DNA from: Solirubrobacterales bacterium
GTDB lineage: Bacteria; Actinomycetota; Thermoleophilia; Solirubrobacterales; Solirubrobacteraceae
DNA: 6,770 bases
NCBI GenBank assembly: GCA_025963955.1
Contig: JAOPZU010000500.1
Span: 1-6,770, forward strand
Direction of reading: 5' to 3'
In this document: in pieces, positions 4,674 through 6,770 of the stretch
Layout of the letters: each line of letters starts with the position of its first letter
Position numbering within the stretch: position 1 is the first letter of the stretch
Program-made: the position numbers and the translations under genes
Notes under the pieces: generated by a model
Database searches by the model: none
What the model saw: only the letters and a program-made list of their open reading frames with translations
What the model was told of the DNA's origin: nothing

Positions 4674-5734
4674 GCCCCGAATATCCCGATCGCGCGCTCG
4701 GCCTGTCGCAGTGCCAGCCCGGCGCCGCGGAGAGCCAGGGGCTGGCGGGTGCCCGGTGAGCGCAGCCGCAGCGGCTCGCGTTCGCGGTACCAGCCGACCG
4801 TGCGCTCGAGCAGTTCCTCGTGATGGCCGGGGACGTACCCGAGCTCGCGCTTGGCCTTCGCGGAGCGGTAGGTCCACCACAGCGAGGAGGCCCGCAGCTC
4901 GATCGGGGTGATCGCCGGGCGCCCCGGGAGCTGTTCGAGGCCGCGCACCGCGAGCAGCGCGGCGGGCAGCGGCAGCTTCAACGACGGGGGCTCGACCCCC
5001 GAGATGCGCCCCAGTTCCGCGAAGAGGCGGTCGAGGGTGTAGTTGCGGTTGCCGAGGATGTAGCGCTCGCCGACCCGCCCGCGCTCCTCCGCCAGCAGGT
5101 GCCCGCGCGCGACGTCCTCCACGTCGACCAGGCACAGGGCGCCGTCGACGTAGGCCGGGATCTCGCGACGCAGGAACCGCCGCACGAGCTCGGTCGAGGA
5201 GCGGTAGAGGTCCCCCCGCCCCATGACGTGCCCGGGGTTGACGATCACGACGGGCAGGCCGGCGGCCGCGACGCGCAGCACGGCGATCTCCGCCTCGTGC
5301 TTGGCGTTGACGTAGGGCAGCCCGAAGCGGCCCGCGCGGAACATCTGCGACTCGTCCGCGGTCGAGCCGCGGGCCGCGGGCCCCACGGCCACGAAGGACG
5401 AGGTGTGGACGACCCGCTCCACCCCGGCCCGCAGCGCCTCCTCCATCACGATCCGCGTGCCCTCCACGTTCACGCGGAAGAGCTCGTCGGCGCTTGCCCG
5501 CAGCGAGGTCAAGCCCGCGACGTGGAAGACGCGATCCACCCCGCGGAGCGCCCGGCGCACCTGGCGGCGGTCCAGCACGTCGCAGTCCACGCGCTCGGCG
5601 TCCAGCCCGATGAGGTTGTCCGTCCGGGAGCGCACGCGGACCGTCGTGCGCACTGCGTCGCCGCGCTCGAGGAGCGCGCGCACGACGTGGGAGCCGATCA
5701 TCCCCGTCCCTCCGGTGACCAGCGTCAGCCCCAT
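4670..5734 (-). CDS. Extended SDR NAD-dependent epimerase/dehydratase family protein
   Basis: This 354-residue protein is an extended short-chain dehydrogenase/reductase, the group that holds sugar-nucleotide epimerases, dihydroflavonol reductase-like enzymes and the hopanoid-associated HpnA type. The Rossmann dinucleotide loop is TGGTGMIG (7-14). CDVLDR (51-56) is the adenine-side acidic motif. HTSS (110-113) gives the catalytic Ser, and YVNAK (141-145) the Tyr141/Lys145 pair. VVIVNPGHVMGRGD (162-175) and SAKAKRELGY (291-300) also match the HpnA/DFR-like branch. The substrate cannot be called. The frame stays open upstream to 5902 on the minus strand, but those 56 residues overlap degV and look random; starting at 5734 puts the Rossmann loop seven residues in, as usual. 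No clear Shine-Dalgarno sequence precedes the ATG. The stop overlaps the next gene's start as ATGA. A short tail after about 320 goes beyond the core fold. Confidence 0.92.
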   Translation of the reverse strand: MGLTLVTGGTGMIGSHVVRALLERGDAVRTTVRVRSRTDNLIGLDAERVDCDVLDRRQVRRALRGVDRVFHVAGLTSLRASADELFRVNVEGTRIVMEEALRAGVERVVHTSSFVAVGPAARGSTADESQMFRAGRFGLPYVNAKHEAEIAVLRVAAAGLPVVIVNPGHVMGRGDLYRSSTELVRRFLRREIPAYVDGALCLVDVEDVARGHLLAEERGRVGERYILGNRNYTLDRLFAELGRISGVEPPSLKLPLPAALLAVRGLEQLPGRPAITPIELRASSLWWTYRSAKAKRELGYVPGHHEELLERTVGWYREREPLRLRSPGTRQPLALRGAGLALRQAERAIGIFGA

Positions 5735-5737
5735 CGG

Positions 5738-5748
5738 GCGATGATCGC
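5738..5748. promoter_or_regulatory. Short inverted repeat upstream of the SDR gene; possible operator
   Basis: GCGAT and ATCGC flank a single G, centred on 5743, giving a perfect 5+1+5 inverted repeat that ends three bases from the SDR start codon in the 64-base divergent gap with degV. On the minus strand it also contains GATCAT, a one-mismatch -10 form six bases before the ATG. A regulator site is possible but short repeats like this arise by chance. Confidence 0.2.
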
Positions 5749-5786
5749 ACGAGCCCCGGGCGCGCGGTCCATCCGCAGTGGCTCGG

Positions 5787-5792
5787 TAGGGT
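5787..5792 (+). promoter_or_regulatory. Candidate -10 box of degV (leaderless)
   Basis: TAGGGT ends six bases before the degV ATG at 5799, with TTCCGG between. That is the spacing expected if transcription begins at the A of the ATG itself. There is no Shine-Dalgarno sequence and no clear -35 box. Confidence 0.5.
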
Positions 5793-5798
5793 TTCCGG

Positions 5799-6668
5799 AT
5801 GCCTCCGGTCACCCTCGTCTCCGACAGCACGCACTCGATGCCCGCGGCGCTGCGCACCGAACTGGGCCTGCACGAGGTCTCGCTGTACGTCAACCACGGC
5901 ACGCGGACCGAGCGCGAGGCGGAGATGGACCTGCAGGTCTTCTACGACCGCCTGCGGACGGGCGACAAGCTGCCGACGACCTCGCAGCCGTCCATCGGCG
6001 ACTTCCTCGCGGTCTACGAGCCGCTGCTGGAGGCCGGACAGGACGTCGTGTCGGTGCACATCAGCGGCCAGATCTCCGGGACGGTGGAGACTGCCCGTCA
6101 GGCGGCGGAGGACGCGACGAGCCGCTTCCCGGACCGGCGGATCGAGGTCGTCGACTCGCGCACCGTGGCGGGCGGGCTGGCCATGGTGCTGCTCGCGAGC
6201 GCGTCCTCCATCGCCGCGGGCGAGGACCTCGACACCATCGTGGCGCGGACCGAGGCAGCGGCCGGCCCGGACGGCAACCAGATCTGGTTCGCGGTGGACA
6301 CGCTCGAGTTCCTCCGCAAGGGGGGCCGCATCGGGACGGCCTCCGCGTGGATCGGGGGCGCGCTCAAGATCAAGCCGATCCTGACCGTGGACGGCGAGGT
6401 CAAGCCGGTCGAGCGCGTGCGGACCTCCGGCCGCGCCTTCCAGCGCCTGGTCACCGCGATGGACGAGCTCACCACCCTGGGCAAGACGGCCTGGTGCATC
6501 CAGCACATCCAGGCCCACGCGGAGGCCGAGCGGCTGGCGGTCGTCGGTCGCGAGCACTTCGGCTCCGAGCCGCTGATGATCTCGGAGATCGGCGCGGTCG
6601 TCGGGACCTACGCCGGTCCGGGCCTGCTCGGCGTCGGCGGCCTGCCGCCGGCCCTCGTCGGGCGCTAG
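5799..6668 (+). CDS. DegV family fatty-acid-binding protein (FakB-like)
   Basis: This 289-residue protein matches the DegV family in length and across its full span. DegV/FakB proteins bind one long fatty acid and, where studied, present it to the kinase FakA to make acyl-phosphate for phospholipid synthesis. Seen in order: VSDST (7-11) at the N-terminus; TSQPS (61-65) and SGQISGT (89-95), the loops expected to hold the fatty-acid carboxylate; VDSRTV (118-123); LEFLRKGGRI (169-178), the family's signature; KPILTVDGEV (192-201); and EIGAVVGTYAGPG (263-275). In that last motif the usual form is GTHxGPG; Tyr271 replaces His here. No FakA/DAK gene is in view. The gene is divergent from the SDR gene, and its stop overlaps the convergent partial gene by four bases. 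ATG is chosen because the VSDST motif follows directly. Confidence 0.94.
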   Translation: MPPVTLVSDSTHSMPAALRTELGLHEVSLYVNHGTRTEREAEMDLQVFYDRLRTGDKLPTTSQPSIGDFLAVYEPLLEAGQDVVSVHISGQISGTVETARQAAEDATSRFPDRRIEVVDSRTVAGGLAMVLLASASSIAAGEDLDTIVARTEAAAGPDGNQIWFAVDTLEFLRKGGRIGTASAWIGGALKIKPILTVDGEVKPVERVRTSGRAFQRLVTAMDELTTLGKTAWCIQHIQAHAEAERLAVVGREHFGSEPLMISEIGAVVGTYAGPGLLGVGGLPPALVGR

Positions 6669-6770
6669 TCCGGCAGCTCGACCGGCACGCCGAGGCGCTC
6701 CGCCACACGGGCGGCCAGTGTGTGCGCCCGCCGCGGGTCGCCGTCGATGACGGGCTCGGTCACGATCGGC
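6665..6770 (-). CDS. C-terminal end of a gene cut by the window edge, product unknown
   Basis: On the minus strand a frame enters from 6769 with PIVTEPVIDG, ends GVPVELPD, and stops at TAG (6667-6665). Only 34 residues are visible. Nearly every codon ends in G or C, as in the other genes here, and the convergent layout with degV leaves no other explanation for the stretch after 6668. The stops of the two genes share CTAG. An amphipathic helix-like segment (HTLAARVAERLG) precedes the last strand. There is too little to name a family. Confidence 0.6.
   Translation of the reverse strand, partial: PIVTEPVIDGDPRRAHTLAARVAERLGVPVELPD

Noticed and set aside
5735..5902. N-terminal extension of 56 residues on the SDR protein
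   Set aside because: It would overlap degV and has no family likeness; the Rossmann loop sits at the normal distance from the ATG at 5734.
4416..6557. 713-codon minus-strand frame treated as one large protein
   Set aside because: Only its last 85 codons form a recognisable protein. The rest is antisense to degV or out of frame with the SDR gene.

Overview
The window is very GC-rich and gene-dense. Third codon positions are almost all G or C, GTG starts occur, and genes sit nose-to-tail with short divergent gaps. This fits a high-GC actinobacterium. The mix of genes, and the repeat array at the left end, most suggest the class Thermoleophilia (Solirubrobacterales-like), but that placement is a judgement from memory and not proven by the sequence.

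Layout from left to right. Positions 1-150 hold a degenerate tandem array of a G-run/CCAA/CGACGCCGC motif. A minus-strand unit follows: erpA-like A-type iron-sulfur carrier (1480-1869), then, 16 bases downstream, a lipoprotein with a clan GH-A glycosidase-like domain (168-1463). A 71-base divergent gap (1870-1940) separates erpA from a plus-strand pair, a BolA-family gene (1941-2168) and a CGFS monothiol glutaredoxin (2188-2598). These run head-on, with a 4-base gap, into a second minus-strand unit. In transcription order that unit is an extended SDR NAD-dependent epimerase/reductase (4670-5734), a small GST-N/glutaredoxin-like protein overlapping it by 4 bases (4416-4673), and a secreted protein with SpoIVB-type S55 peptidase motifs (2603-4378). 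From a 64-base divergent gap, degV (5799-6668) runs rightward and collides by 4 bases with the end of a partial minus-strand gene.

The clearest functional theme is iron-sulfur cluster trafficking: ErpA-type carrier, BolA and CGFS glutaredoxin around one shared divergent promoter region. The other genes concern the envelope or lipids: a lipoprotein glycosidase, a secreted S55-like protein and a DegV fatty-acid-binding protein.

The points most worth a second look are these: the S55 protein carries its serine and histidine motifs in the reverse order from SpoIVB; four genes have a TANNNT -10 box only 6-10 bases before the start codon, suggesting leaderless mRNAs; a perfect 10-bp-stem hairpin lies inside the signal-peptide codons of the lipoprotein; the left-end repeat array has self-complementary cores; DegV has Tyr where family members usually have His; and the small thioredoxin-fold protein has a shifted CPCG motif. 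I saw no transposon, CRISPR array, tRNA or rRNA.
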